Positions 10,736 to 21,211 are shown, counted from the stretch's first letter. The stretch: DNA of 64,000 bases from Daphnia carinata (GCF_022539665.2 NC_081339.1:1488001-1552000), one strand, 5' to 3'. Numbers and translations: made by a program. The notes: generated from the letters alone by a model not told the origin.

Positions 10736-10821
10736 GCCTTCTTAGCTCAGTGGCAGAGCACTAGTCTTGTACTTTCTTAATCGTTAACTAGTGGTCATGA
10801 GTTCAATTCTCATAGGAGGCA
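10736..10821 (+). tRNA. tRNA-Thr (TGT) with 14-nt intron, unit 1
   Basis: Acceptor GCCTTCT pairs with AGGAGGC (one G-T pair); the D arm has AGCTCAGTGGCAGAGC; anticodon TGT lies in a loop flanked by CTAGT and ACTAG. A 14-base insert after the base following the anticodon is best read as an intron. The unit 3 copy has a 7-base insert at the same site. Confidence 0.85.
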
Positions 10822-10933
10822 ATTTTTATATTATGCATGTGACAGACATTACAAGCAGCATGCAATAGATGAGTTATCGTCACACGTGTGACTTGCATAC
10901 TTCCGCTTCGAAGAGATAGCAAAGTGCGTTCAT

Positions 10934-11017
10934 GTCAGGATGGCCGAGCGGTCCAAGGCGCTGCGTTCAGGTCGCAGTCCAGTTCTCTGGGCGAGGGTTC
11001 GAATCCCTCTTCTGACA
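10934..11017 (+). tRNA. tRNA-Leu (CAG), unit 1
   Basis: Class II tRNA with a long variable arm, anticodon CAG between CTGCG and CGCAG, and T arm GAGGGTTCGAATCCCTC. No intron. The acceptor has one G-T pair. No clear T-run terminator follows immediately. Confidence 0.95.
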
Positions 11018-11113
11018 CAAAGAAATTCAAAGAAAAATTCATGTCCATAATTGTATTTGTAATTATGATTTGTCATACTAGCACTGAATGAATCGCCCTC
11101 GATACAAATTTCA

Positions 11114-11195
11114 GCAGATGTGGCCGAGTGGTTAAGGCGACTGACTAGAAATCAGTTTCCCACGGGGAGCGTAGGTTCGAATCCTACCATCTTCG
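11114..11195 (+). tRNA. tRNA-Ser (AGA), unit 1, acceptor mismatch
   Basis: Class II tRNA with anticodon AGA (GACTAGAAATC context), a long variable arm and T arm GTAGGTTCGAATCCTAC. The 3' acceptor strand reads CATCTTC where units 2 and 3 have CATCTGC, leaving one mismatch near the end of the stem, so this copy may be impaired. Confidence 0.88.
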
Positions 11196-11363
11196 TTGCA
11201 CCAGATAGCAGTGTGTAGATAATCACAAGAGGCCAAGGCAAACGTCATGCAACGCTATTTTGTGTGCAAATTGGGATAGAAGCAAAAACTTTATGTAACT
11301 ACTTTCCGAAATTGACTCAGTTGCCCCGAAGCGTGTAGAAAACTAAGTCGAATTTGAATTATT

Positions 11364-11457
11364 CCTTCGATAGCTCAGTTGGTAGAGCGGTGGACTGTAG
11401 ACTAAAGGTGATTATCGAGTTATCCATAGGTCACTGGTTCAACTCCGGTTCGAAGGA
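11364..11457 (+). tRNA. tRNA-Tyr (GTA) with 21-nt intron, unit 2
   Basis: Identical to the unit 1 copy in the exon parts and the intron. The downstream spacer differs from unit 1 by a short deletion. Confidence 0.95.
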
Positions 11458-12164
11458 TATTTGGTACTATTTGGTAATTGTTTCCATTTGTTTTGCTGTA
11501 CCTCATTACCAATCGGACCCTTTGGACTGCATTCAAATTCCCCAAACCCTTCCATTTTACTAGCTCGAGAAACATTTTTCCTGATAATAAGAGCAGCGCT
11601 CATAGGTTAACAATTTTTATACGCCTTGGATTTAGCAGTATATTTGGGACTTAATGCCCTAATGCATTACGTTAATGAATAATATAAGGGGTTGATGTTA
11701 CAAAAGCTTTATTGGGTAACGTTAAACAACACACTATTTCAAAACATGTCGCTATTTTTACCGAATGAATATATAAAGCGGCTATGCTTTTCCTGTACTT
11801 TTATCAAAATTGTTACAATCACGTGAACACTTACGTTAATGTATCGTTGAAATAACGCGTTAATTGGCGCATCAACTAAATGTAAGAAAATCACGCTACG
11901 TCAATTTAGCCGATAACGCTGACAACTCAAAATCCCTTAACGTAACATGACTATTATTTCGTGCAATCAGCCTGAGGGCACTACTAGGCACTACTAGCCA
12001 TCGGCCAGTAAGTACCTGAATATAGTTCACTTTACAAAACTGACGGATGGCTAACGTTCACTACTAACTAGATCCAATTCCCATACTTTCAACGTTAACC
12101 TGCAGCAACCAATGACACTTGAACTACAAGAGGTATAAAAGCTTTGGTTGGCACGCTTGGTGTT

Positions 12165-12180
12165 GTATTCCATACGGAAT

Positions 12181-12220
<40 letters not shown>

Positions 12221-12271
12221 GGCCCCTGCGCAAGGATGACACGCAAAATCGTGAAGCGTTCCACATTTTTT
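12165..12271 (+). ncRNA. U6: U6 spliceosomal snRNA, unit 2
   Basis: Matches unit 1, including the replaced 5' stem-loop, the intact ACAGAGA and AGC elements, the TATA box 31 bases upstream (12134) and the terminal T run. Confidence 0.9.
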
Positions 12272-12340
12272 CTTTATTTATTATTGTAGCAAAAGCCCGT
12301 TTAATACGCAATGCCATGTTCTTGCAGTTTTGAAACATTA

Positions 12341-12424
12341 GCCTTCTTAGATCAGGCAGAGCACTAAGCTTGTACTTTCGTAATCGTTAACTAGTGGTCA
12401 TGAGTTCAATTCTCATAGGAGGCA
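12341..12424 (+). pseudogene. tRNA-Thr (TGT) pseudogene, unit 2
   Basis: Aligned to unit 1, two bases are missing from the D loop and C is changed to A in the D stem (AGATCAGGCAGAGC). The anticodon stem is also altered (CTAAGC instead of CTAGTC). The cloverleaf is unlikely to fold, although the intron and T arm remain. Confidence 0.75.
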
Positions 12425-12532
12425 GTATTTAATGCATGTGACAGACATTACAAGCAGCATGCAATAGATGAGTTATCGTCACACGTGTGACTTGCATACT
12501 TCCGCTTCGAAGAGATAGCAATATACATACAT

Positions 12533-12616
12533 GTCAGAATGGCCGAGCGGTCCAAGGCGCTGCGTTCAGGTCGCAGTCCAGTTCTCTGGGCGAGGGTTCG
12601 AATCCCTCTTCTGACA
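12533..12616 (+). tRNA. tRNA-Leu (CAG), unit 2
   Basis: Same as unit 1 except GTCAGAA in the acceptor, which turns a G-T pair into A-T and gives a fully paired stem. Confidence 0.95.
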
Positions 12617-12712
12617 ATTATTAATTCAAAGAAAAATTCATGTCCATAATTGTATTTGTAATTATGATTTGTCATACTAGCACTGAATGAATCGCCCTCG
12701 ATACAAATTTCA

Positions 12713-12794
12713 GCAGATGTGGCCGAGTGGTTAAGGCGACTGACTAGAAATCAGTTTCCCACGGGGAGCGTAGGTTCGAATCTTACCATCTGCG
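12713..12794 (+). tRNA. tRNA-Ser (AGA), unit 2
   Basis: The acceptor GCAGATG/CATCTGC is fully paired. One C to T change in the T stem leaves a G-T pair. Anticodon AGA. Confidence 0.92.
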
Positions 12795-12962
12795 TTGCAC
12801 CAGATAGCAGTGTGTAGATAATCACAAGAGGCCAAGGCAAACGTCATGCAACGCTATTTTGTGTGCAAATTGGGATAGAAGCAAAAACTTTATGCAACTA
12901 CTTTCCGAAATTGACTCAGTTGCCCCGAAGCGTGTAGAAAACTAAGTCGAATTTGAATTATT

Positions 12963-13056
12963 CCTTCGATAGCTCAGTTGGTAGAGCGGTGGACTGTAGA
13001 CTAAAGGTGATTATCGAGTTATCCATAGGTCACTGGTTCAACTCCGGTTCGAAGGA
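12963..13056 (+). tRNA. tRNA-Tyr (GTA) with 21-nt intron, unit 3
   Basis: Identical to units 1 and 2. Element B is inserted 607 bases downstream in the spacer. Confidence 0.95.
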
Positions 13057-13663
13057 TATTTGGTACTATTTGGTAATTGTTTCCATTTGTTTTGCTGTAC
13101 CTCATTACCAATCGGACCCTTTGGACTGCATTCAAATTCCCCAAACCCTTCCATTTTACTAGCTCGAGAAACATTTTTCCTGATAATAAGAGCAGCGCTC
13201 ATAGGTTAACAATTTTTATACGCCTTGGATTTAGCAGTAGATTTGGGACTTAATGCCCTAATGCATTACGTTAATGAATAATATAAGGGGTTGATGTTAC
13301 AAAAGCTTTATTGGGTAACGTTAAACAACACACTATTTCAAAACATGTCGCTATTTTTACCGAATGAATATATAAAGCGGCTATGCTTTTCCTGTACTTT
13401 TATCAAAATTGTTACAATCACGTGAACACTTACGTTAATGTATCGTTGAAATAACGCGTTAATTGGCGCATCAACTAAATGTAAGAAAATCACGCTACGT
13501 CAATTTAGCCGATAACGCTGACAACTAAAAATCCCTTAACGTAACATGACTATTATTTCGTGCAATCAGCCTGAGGGCACTACTAGGCACTACTAGCCAT
13601 CGGCCAGTAAGTACCTGAATATAGTTCACTTTACAAAACTGACGGATGGCTAACGTTCACTAC

Positions 13664-14357
13664 TGTAAAGAAGCAAATAAATGTTTTTATTCGATATGCC
13701 TTCCCGTTTATTCTTTATGTATGACTCATGTGTTACGCCATAATAACTGCGCAGTAGAGTATTATATTACATCGGCACCTTGCCGCTTAGCAACAATTGT
13801 GATTGGCTGCTCATGCGTTGATCTGTATTGCACCATCAACTTAATGTATCAAATTTCATTACTTGCGACATGTAATTGCGCAGTTGTTAATTGTTGTGCA
13901 ATATGCGAGGTTTCGTGGTGAACTAAGATCTGAGTAAGTTCAGTTGTCGATGAGCCTCTGACTCTTACAGGAGGAGTTCAAGTTCAGCTAGTGCTTCCCT
14001 ATTGATAAATTTGTGCAAGTGAATTGAGCTGTGTCACGTGCTTGTCTGAGTGTTCGGTTCACCCATATTGTTTACCCACGTGCCGACGAACTCCTGTTAA
14101 CGCCGCCTTCTCTTATATCCTCGCCCGTGCTCCGGTCAAGCCACCGCGGTAAGCTTATACTACAGTATCATATTACACTCCGACTTCTCTTTCTTTAGTC
14201 TGACTCCTTTTGTCTTATCCCAAACTGACTTCTGTACCGCTTAGCCCTACTTGGATAAATATAAATCATCGTGTGGGTAAATCGCCTCCGAGTTCGATTC
14301 ATTTCAATTTGTCTTAATTCCGTAAAGTACATCTTCTCACAGAGAAGATGCTTTACA
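13664..14357 (+). repeat. 5' LTR of element B
   Basis: Begins TGTAAAG and ends CTTTACA, a 7-base inverted end. A TATA-like TTATATCC lies near 14112. CGCG|GTAAGC at 14149 is a good splice-donor candidate for a spliced env message. Two differences from the 3' LTR suggest a young insertion. Confidence 0.96.
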
Positions 14358-14360
14358 TAA

Positions 14361-14378
14361 TGGTGGCAGCGATTTCTC
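14361..14378 (+). promoter_or_regulatory. Primer binding site of element B
   Basis: TGGTGGCAGCGATTTCTC follows the LTR after three bases. A TGG start fits the CCA end of a tRNA primer. It does not match the 3' ends of the tRNA genes in this window, so I do not name the primer. Confidence 0.65.
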
Positions 14379-14391
14379 GGACTCACCCACA

Positions 14392-15918
14392 ATGACTGAT
14401 AATATTTTCCACAGTAGGCCTAAACTTTCTCGAACGCCTGTTCCGCTACTAACATTTCTGTTGAGGCCACTACACCTATTGACGAATCTGTAGCGAGAGC
14501 TATCAATTTTGAAGCATTACCCACTGCTAAGTCTGCCGTTGCTGATAAGTTTACGGGGTGTAAGACTTCCTATAGGAAAACAAACGCTATTAAAAAGTCC
14601 GCTTTCCCTGTTTTAAAACCAAGGGCGATTCCTGATAGCTCTCAGAAGAGGAAGTTAAGATCAAATTCCGCATACGAGTCGGTACCTGGTCTAGACATTT
14701 CGAACGCTCGCAAACCTCAGGTCCAGCGCACAGAGAAAACCTCGACTATTACGAAGTCACCCTCCCTTTTAGACAGAATTGTAGGACATCTTTCGCCAAA
14801 ACGAAGGTCCGTTTCCCAGCAAACTTCTCCCACCAAATCTTTCTCGATCGCCGTTTCGAATTTCTTTTCGGAAAAGAGAGCAGCCAATGGAAGAACAGCT
14901 CAACGTGAGTCTCAAGCATCTTCTGCAAGAAGTCAAAAAGAACGAAAACAACATCTTTCAGTCACCGAAAAGCCAGCTGCCGTTCCTATTACTAACCCTC
15001 CAAAGCCTCAAGGAGAGGGAGAAGGATTTTCAGTCAAGAGACCCGAAAATCTGGGATCACCTTGTCCAGTTGATGTTCGACGTCCAGAGGAATTACCACG
15101 TGGAACAGCCAACGCAGACGAATTGGAAACAACCGAGGATTCTCCTGAAGTACCTGACATCCATTCTGGAAGTGAAAGTCAGTGGACCGATACCGAAGAA
15201 GACGAAGAAGCAGACAGGGGAGGTTGTGACGGAGCTCAAGGGGATTTTCACCCGGCACGCGAGACAGGTTTTGACTTGTCTACACGGTCAAATCTACAAT
15301 CTCATCGATCTGCAAAAGATCACACCAACGAGAGCGGGAAGAATTTTGGGGTTCGTCCCGAGAAAAGATATCGAAACCACCGACGAGGACGGCAGATACG
15401 TAGAGATAATCACCGTAGTTAGCGACACATCAATTCATCTGGAGGAAACCTTACTGGCATCACAACGAGCATTCCTGAAGGAAGTGAACAACCTAGCATC
15501 GTACCTGGAAAAACTACACCAAATCAACAATTTGGAGGTGCTGCAACCAGAAATTCAACTTCTCTTGGACAAACTGAACAATTTTCCGGAAGCCAACAAC
15601 CCAGTCAACGCACAGGAGGCCAACGACATCAAACCACTAATCACGCAAACGGAAATACGATTGAAACAAGCGCTGTTGTGCATACAAACGAACATTACCC
15701 AACTACAAGCCACACCGGCCCAACACACATCGCGGCTGTCGGAAACAACCTCGCAAGAACGGCGGACACTCAGCAGACGCCAACGTTGCAGACGATCAAT
15801 CAATCGAATCGTTCCTCACATCCAACCCTCCAGACGACCGGAAGAGATACCAGTGGGCATCAGGCAATTTCGAGTGGCATTCCAGAACTCCCTCCGAATC
15901 CACAACGAAGAACAATAA
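14392..15918 (+). other. Pre-gag leader of element B with long overlapping open frames
   Basis: A short ATG frame opens at 14392. From about 14430 to 15422 a second frame (phase 0) is open for some 330 codons with no ATG, Ser/Lys/Arg-rich at first and acidic at its end (QWTDTEEDEEAD near 15180). A third frame (phase 1) is open from 14887 to 15918 (343 codons) and from about 15190 reads like a folded helical protein (LASYLEKLHQINNL). Gag then opens in phase 0. The simplest reading is one long leader or Gag extension broken by indels; programmed frame changes or spliced exons are alternatives. No family recognised. Confidence 0.45.
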
Positions 15919-15941
15919 ATTTCCCTTCATTTAATCCAAAC

Positions 15942-17189
15942 ATGGCTAGTTCTTCATCCCCATCACGAGCAGCCACGGTCAACGACTTGAACGATCTTCA
16001 GACTACCCAACATACCTTCGCGCGCTTACAACTGCTTCCTTCTTTTTCAGGGAGTCCAATTTCTCGTTTTGATTCCTGGATCGAATCCTTTGAAAGCGTA
16101 GTTGAGGGGTCAGGATGGTCAGAGGAGAAGGTTATTCAGATGTTGCGAGCAAAAATGACTGATAAGGCTTTTTCCGTAGTGCAAAATATTGTCAAAGATC
16201 ATCCTCATGACTATACCTCTATTAAAGAAGCTTTACTTGATCACTTTCACGGGGACGAAAACGTTGACTTGTATATTAAAAAATTTAATAAGGCTAAACG
16301 GAAACCGGGAGAAAAAATAATTGATTATGCGCATCGTCTTCAGGAAATCTTTAAAAAAGCGTACCCTGTAGGCCATATCGAGCGTTCCTTTTCAATTATT
16401 CTCATGCAGAAATTTATCGAAGGTTTGGATTCCAAGTTACAGGCGAAAGTTAAGTACAAAGAATTTGGCGACTTTAACGCACTGGTTGCAGCGACACGCG
16501 TTTATGCTGTTCGCTTGGAAGCACTCGAATCTGACCGTGAAAAACATGAGTTTGTTAGGGCGATCGACGAGTCGAAAGGTGCAGAAAATACAGAATTGCA
16601 TGAGATTAAGCAGATGTTAATCGATCAGAAAGCAATGGTCAATCAGGCCGTCGCAAATATACGTCAAGGGAACAAGATCGTAGACACTCCGAAATCGGAG
16701 AAGGATGAAATTAAAGATGCGCTGCGCGAGCTCAGTCAGGCGGTCAAACAACTCCAAATTAATAAGAAGGATAATGTTTCTTCTTCGGCGGGTGCCCCAT
16801 ATAAAAAAAGGGTATCATTTCAAACAGGCAACGGCAATCGGGAAAGGAACTGGAAGACAAACCCTCCACCTTTTCCCAATAGTAACACCCACCCGTATCA
16901 AGGAGATAAGAACCAAAATAGGCCTACAAATTATATGCCATCTTCGCCAAGATCTAGTCATAATCCGAACAATGGGCCTACTGAGAATGCAATAACTTGC
17001 AACTATTGTGGGTTTCGGGGTCACACACAATCGGAGTGCCGTAAATTTCAACGGTATATGTTGGAACAAGCACAGCCCCCAATTTGCTATTCTTGCCGTG
17101 AGATCGTCCATAAATCGAACAATTGTCCCAAGTATAGGGCCAGTAGGCCTAATATTCCAGGTCCCCCTCAGCATCAGGGAAACCAATAA
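15942..17189 (+). CDS. gag: Gag of element B
   Basis: From ATG 15942 (MASSSSPSR) 415 residues. The frame is open further upstream to about 15678 without an ATG, so a longer N terminus joined by a frame change is possible. The capsid-like region (FDSWIESFE through LQAKVKYKEF, about residues 40-180) fits the retrotransposon Gag family. Two zinc knuckles follow near residues 352-400, both C-x2-C-x4-H-x4-C (CNYCGFRGHTQSEC and CYSCREIVHKSNNC). Gag forms the particle and binds RNA through the knuckles. It ends at TAA 17187, seven bases past a slippery site, and pol lies in the -1 frame. Confidence 0.9.
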   Translation: MASSSSPSRAATVNDLNDLQTTQHTFARLQLLPSFSGSPISRFDSWIESFESVVEGSGWSEEKVIQMLRAKMTDKAFSVVQNIVKDHPHDYTSIKEALLDHFHGDENVDLYIKKFNKAKRKPGEKIIDYAHRLQEIFKKAYPVGHIERSFSIILMQKFIEGLDSKLQAKVKYKEFGDFNALVAATRVYAVRLEALESDREKHEFVRAIDESKGAENTELHEIKQMLIDQKAMVNQAVANIRQGNKIVDTPKSEKDEIKDALRELSQAVKQLQINKKDNVSSSAGAPYKKRVSFQTGNGNRERNWKTNPPPFPNSNTHPYQGDKNQNRPTNYMPSSPRSSHNPNNGPTENAITCNYCGFRGHTQSECRKFQRYMLEQAQPPICYSCREIVHKSNNCPKYRASRPNIPGPPQHQGNQ

Positions 17190-17242
17190 GTATCAACTGT
17201 AACTTCGGGTCAGTTGATAGGGTACCTCAGTTGAAATCCCGA
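17177..17242 (+). promoter_or_regulatory. -1 ribosomal frameshift signal between gag and pol
   Basis: G_GGA_AAC (17177-17183) is a canonical X_XXY_YYZ heptamer in the gag frame. The spacer is 7 bases (17184-17190), then TATCAACTG (17191-17199) pairs perfectly with CAGTTGATA (17211-17219) across an 11-base loop. Loop bases TCGGG (17205-17209) can pair with CCCGA (17238-17242), giving a possible H-type pseudoknot. The pol frame is -1 and is open through this site. Confidence 0.85.
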
Positions 17243-20200
17243 CAAGTTGCGAAATTAACAACAATAATAAACGAATCGACCCCCAGAATTCCATTACAAA
17301 TTTTTCAGATCCCTTTACAGGCTTTATTTGACACAGGCGCGTCTAGAAGCATAATTCACGAGAAGATATTTCAAAAGCTTCCCTCGAGAAATCAAGTAAC
17401 CTGCAGTCAGCTTGATTTCGATTTATACGATGTGGGAGATAACAAGTTGCATACGCTGGGTAAAGTTACATTGCCCGTACGTTACGGAGAGTCCGTTTTA
17501 CGGCAAGAGTTCATTGTTACAAATGGTGTTTCTGAAGACTGTATCCTTGGATGGGATGCAATCCAGAAACACGGGTTTCGGCTTGACGGAGAAGCCAAAC
17601 GTATTTACTTAGCCAGGGATGAGCAGGGATCAGCCATCTCTAGGGTACCAGACATGGCAATTACGACGGTCAAAAAGACGACGCTATTTCGTCAGACGGC
17701 GCTCGTAATCGCAGCGCAAATGACAGGTTCATTTCCGTATGTCCCCCCTAATAGCACATTTATTTTTACCCCAGCAGAGGATTTGCCGGCCGGTATTTTT
17801 ATTGAAGAATTTGTTGGAACTGTATCGGGAGATGGGAAATATCAAATTATGGTCAAAAATCATTCGTTAAGTCAAGTCATACTTCCTAGGAATACAACCT
17901 TAGGCCAAATCGAAGTAATTCATAATGTAATTGGTAAGATTGCCTTATGTCAACCAGAGGAAAAGCCTACACAAAAACGTGAGCTAGCTTTAATTTCGGA
18001 AGTCGACGCTGAATTTCAAGCTCCGCTCTCAAGTTTATTTAATGACTTTCATGACTTGTTCGCAACAAAAGACTCGGAATTAGGGAGCACTAATCTCATT
18101 AAGCATACGATCGATACCCAAGGAAGAGGCCCTATCCGGCAACGACCCTATCGAGTTACGAACCACCAAAGAAAGATACTGGAGGATAAAGTGCAGGAAA
18201 TGATGGACGCAAATGTAATACAATATTCTCATTCTCCATGGGCGTCACCTGTGGTTTTAGTTGAGAAGAAAGGCGGAGACGTGAGGTTTTGCGTTGATTA
18301 TCGGAAATTAAATAGCATTACAAAAAAAGATTCATTCCCTATGCCAAGGATTGATGAAACGTTAGATAAATTATATGGGAAGAAATTTTTTACGACCCTC
18401 GATTTGGCCTCCGGCTACTGGCAAATTCAAGTGAATGAACCAGACATTGAAAAAACGGCTTTTGTAGTAGAAAACAATCTTTACGAGTTTAAAAGGATGG
18501 CGTTTGGCTTGTGCAATGCACCTGCCACATTTCAAAGATTAATGAATTATGTACTGAAAGACGTTTTGGGACATAAAGCGTTAGTTTATTTGGATGACGT
18601 CATAATATTTTCGGAGACCTTTGATAATCATTTAAAAGATATTCGCGAAATTTTCACTTTATTGAAAAATGCCAATTTGAAATTAAAGCTTAAGAAATGT
18701 CAATTCGTTAAACGTTCTGTAAATTATTTGGGCCACGTCATTTCGACTGAGGGAATTAAACCTGATCCTGGAAAAATCGACAAAATATTAAATTACAAAA
18801 CGCCTACTTCTGCCGATGAGGTGAGGTCATTTCTCGGCTTAGCGGGTTATTATAGGAGATTTATTCCCAACTTTGGTTCAATGGCAAAACCTCTGACTAG
18901 GTTAACTCACAAAGATCTTAGTAAAAAACCTTTTACCTGGGGAGACGAAGAACAAGTCGCCTTTGAAGAATTGCGCACATGTCTAGTCACACCGCCGGTC
19001 CTCGCATATCCAAATTTTAACGAAAAATTTATTCTTTTCACCGACGCATGCGACTATGGTATTGGAGCCGTTTTATCTCAAATTCAAAACGGCCAAGAGC
19101 ACCCGATAGCGTACTCCAGTAGGCAGTTAACCAAGGCGGAAATGAAGTATAGTACAACCGAAAAAGAAGCTCTGGCAGTCGTGGATGCCATTAAACATTT
19201 CCGTCACTATCTCTTGGATAAACCCTTTGAGATAATTAGTGACCATCGTCCTTTGCAGTGGCTTAAAAATCAGAAGGATAATAATGGAAGGTTAGGGAGG
19301 TGGGCCATTTTATTGGCTGCAACAAATTATGAATTAAAATATAGGCCAGGCCGTGTTCACCAGAACGCGGACTGTTTGTCTAGATTAAAAATAGCTAGCA
19401 TTCAAACTGGGAAGGATATTAAATTGATCTGCGAAAAACAACAGGAGGACGACCTCTGTAAAGCCATCAAGAATTATCTAGAAGAAGGAGAGCTGGATCA
19501 AATTTTTAAATTGTCCAAACCCGAGTGGGTAAAGGAAATTGAATATTTTGAGGTAATTGAAGGAATACTTTATAGACGGGAACTGCCATCTCAGAGTAAT
19601 AAAAGGAACGACACCCATCATCAATTAGTTTTGCCATTATCCCTACGCCACCTAGTGCTTAAAGAATTACACGACGCACCGATGGGTGGACATTTGGCAT
19701 TTTATAAGACCTATATGAAAGTCAAAAATAATTATTATTGGCCCAACATGAGAGGCGATGTTAAAGAATATTGCCGGGCTTGTGAAGTTTGCATAGCCAA
19801 CACTGCTTCACCCTATCGAGCACTTTTGCATCCGCACGAAATTGCGAAGGCTCCTTTTGATGTAATTGGAATGGACTTTCTGGGTCCTATAACACCAGTT
19901 TCGCCCAATGGTAATAGTTACATTTTAGTTATTACAGATTATTTTAGCCGTTGGGTTGAGGCTGTTGCTTTAAAAGATCAAACTGCTCAGACAACAGCAG
20001 AATGTGTATATAAAACTGTTACTGTTAGACATGGTATGCCTAAGGCAATTATTTCTGATCGTGGGACAAATTTCACGTCCACGTTATTTCGCTATTTTTG
20101 TAAAAAATTGAAGATCGATCAGAGGTTAACCACCGCTTATAACCCTGCTAGTAATGGGGAGACGGAAAGGTTCAATCGAACTTTAACGTCTATGTTAAGA

Positions 20201-21154
20201 AAAGAATTAAAAGACGGCGAGCATGCCAATTGGGAAGAAATATTAGATGATGTTTTATTTGCGTATCGTAGCTCGGTCCACTCTTCGACATTGGACACTC
20301 CATATTATTTACTTCACGGTAGGGACCCAAACATTCCTATTAACGAATTTCTTAATGCATCTCCCAAAACATTCAAATCTTCTTCTGACTATGTTGGGAA
20401 TCTGACAGAACGTTTGCGTTATAGTTTTCAAAGAGTTAGAGAGGAAAGCGAAAAAGCTAGAAAGCGCCAAAGGGAACAATATAACAAGCGCGCGAAAGAA
20501 AAACGATATGTGATAGGCGATCGGGTGTTATTGGATATTCGAGTAGTTAAGGAAGGAGATAGCAAGAAATTTACTTCGAAATATAAAGGGCCTTATAGAA
20601 TAGTAAACGTTTATTCAAATAATACTGTAGACATTGCTGATAATTCATATATATGTCAGCGTACGCATGTAAATAGATTAAAACCCTTGTATGAAACAAT
20701 GCTGTGGAAACATGAGCATTGTCCGCCACTTGAGACCCCTTTGGAATTCGAGAGCCGATTCCGAAAGTCTATTGCGACTCAAACTAATGTGCGTGAACAC
20801 GAGCCCGATGTCGAAACCGCAAGGCAACAAAACACCGAGTCCGAAACCGTATCAGAAGTGATATCAGACACTTATTCGGCAAATCATCAACTTGTGCGAG
20901 AAGACAATGTGATCGGCCCGTCTCATCTGTCATTCGAAGGACGATTAACCTCGAATGACAATTGCGATGTGACGAATGATGCTCAGCATCCAATGCCACT
21001 TTCCGAAAATACTCCTATATACGCTGATAGTGATTCCGACCTTCAACAAGTAGAGCCCAAAGATGATGTGACAGCAGCGTTATTGCATCAAGAAGTCACC
21101 CGACGCCCTCAGCGAAATCGGAGAAAACCGATTCGTTACAGGGACGAAATGTAG
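17231..21154 (+). CDS. pol: Pol of element B: protease, reverse transcriptase, RNase H, integrase
   Basis: Read by -1 frameshift from gag; the first codon listed is a TTG, not a start, and the frame is open upstream across the gag end. Domains by residue of this ORF: aspartic protease with LFDTGA (about 32-37); reverse transcriptase with YLDDVI (about 452); RNase H with FTDACDYG (about 603) and DHRPLQWL; integrase HHCC (about 808-860), then the DDE core with Asp in GMDFLGP (about 880), Asp in ISDRGTNF (about 942) and Glu in NGETERF (about 976). The C-terminal tail has an acidic Ser/Thr-rich stretch and ends RNRRKPIRYRDEM. All catalytic residues I looked for are present and no frame break is seen, so this gene looks competent. 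Element A ends in a similar basic tail. Confidence 0.95.
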   Translation: MKSRQVAKLTTIINESTPRIPLQIFQIPLQALFDTGASRSIIHEKIFQKLPSRNQVTCSQLDFDLYDVGDNKLHTLGKVTLPVRYGESVLRQEFIVTNGVSEDCILGWDAIQKHGFRLDGEAKRIYLARDEQGSAISRVPDMAITTVKKTTLFRQTALVIAAQMTGSFPYVPPNSTFIFTPAEDLPAGIFIEEFVGTVSGDGKYQIMVKNHSLSQVILPRNTTLGQIEVIHNVIGKIALCQPEEKPTQKRELALISEVDAEFQAPLSSLFNDFHDLFATKDSELGSTNLIKHTIDTQGRGPIRQRPYRVTNHQRKILEDKVQEMMDANVIQYSHSPWASPVVLVEKKGGDVRFCVDYRKLNSITKKDSFPMPRIDETLDKLYGKKFFTTLDLASGYWQIQVNEPDIEKTAFVVENNLYEFKRMAFGLCNAPATFQRLMNYVLKDVLGHKALVYLDDVIIFSETFDNHLKDIREIFTLLKNANLKLKLKKCQFVKRSVNYLGHVISTEGIKPDPGKIDKILNYKTPTSADEVRSFLGLAGYYRRFIPNFGSMAKPLTRLTHKDLSKKPFTWGDEEQVAFEELRTCLVTPPVLAYPNFNEKFILFTDACDYGIGAVLSQIQNGQEHPIAYSSRQLTKAEMKYSTTEKEALAVVDAIKHFRHYLLDKPFEIISDHRPLQWLKNQKDNNGRLGRWAILLAATNYELKYRPGRVHQNADCLSRLKIASIQTGKDIKLICEKQQEDDLCKAIKNYLEEGELDQIFKLSKPEWVKEIEYFEVIEGILYRRELPSQSNKRNDTHHQLVLPLSLRHLVLKELHDAPMGGHLAFYKTYMKVKNNYYWPNMRGDVKEYCRACEVCIANTASPYRALLHPHEIAKAPFDVIGMDFLGPITPVSPNGNSYILVITDYFSRWVEAVALKDQTAQTTAECVYKTVTVRHGMPKAIISDRGTNFTSTLFRYFCKKLKIDQRLTTAYNPASNGETERFNRTLTSMLRKELKDGEHANWEEILDDVLFAYRSSVHSSTLDTPYYLLHGRDPNIPINEFLNASPKTFKSSSDYVGNLTERLRYSFQRVREESEKARKRQREQYNKRAKEKRYVIGDRVLLDIRVVKEGDSKKFTSKYKGPYRIVNVYSNNTVDIADNSYICQRTHVNRLKPLYETMLWKHEHCPPLETPLEFESRFRKSIATQTNVREHEPDVETARQQNTESETVSEVISDTYSANHQLVREDNVIGPSHLSFEGRLTSNDNCDVTNDAQHPMPLSENTPIYADSDSDLQQVEPKDDVTAALLHQEVTRRPQRNRRKPIRYRDEM

Positions 21155-21202
21155 CGTCATCATACATCCTAGTTTCGATTGCCGAACCAATACCGAGTGA
21201 TT

Positions 21203-21211
21203 ACTATATAA
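21203..21211 (+). promoter_or_regulatory. Internal TATA-like box ahead of the accessory ORF of element B
   Basis: ACTATATAA, 49 bases after the pol stop and 116 before the accessory ATG. The identical nonamer is at 4036-4044 in element A. A start about 30 bases downstream would leave a leader of roughly 90 bases. Confidence 0.5.

Noticed and set aside
12341-12424. Functional tRNA-Thr in unit 2
   Set aside because: Deletion in the D loop and changes in the D and anticodon stems.
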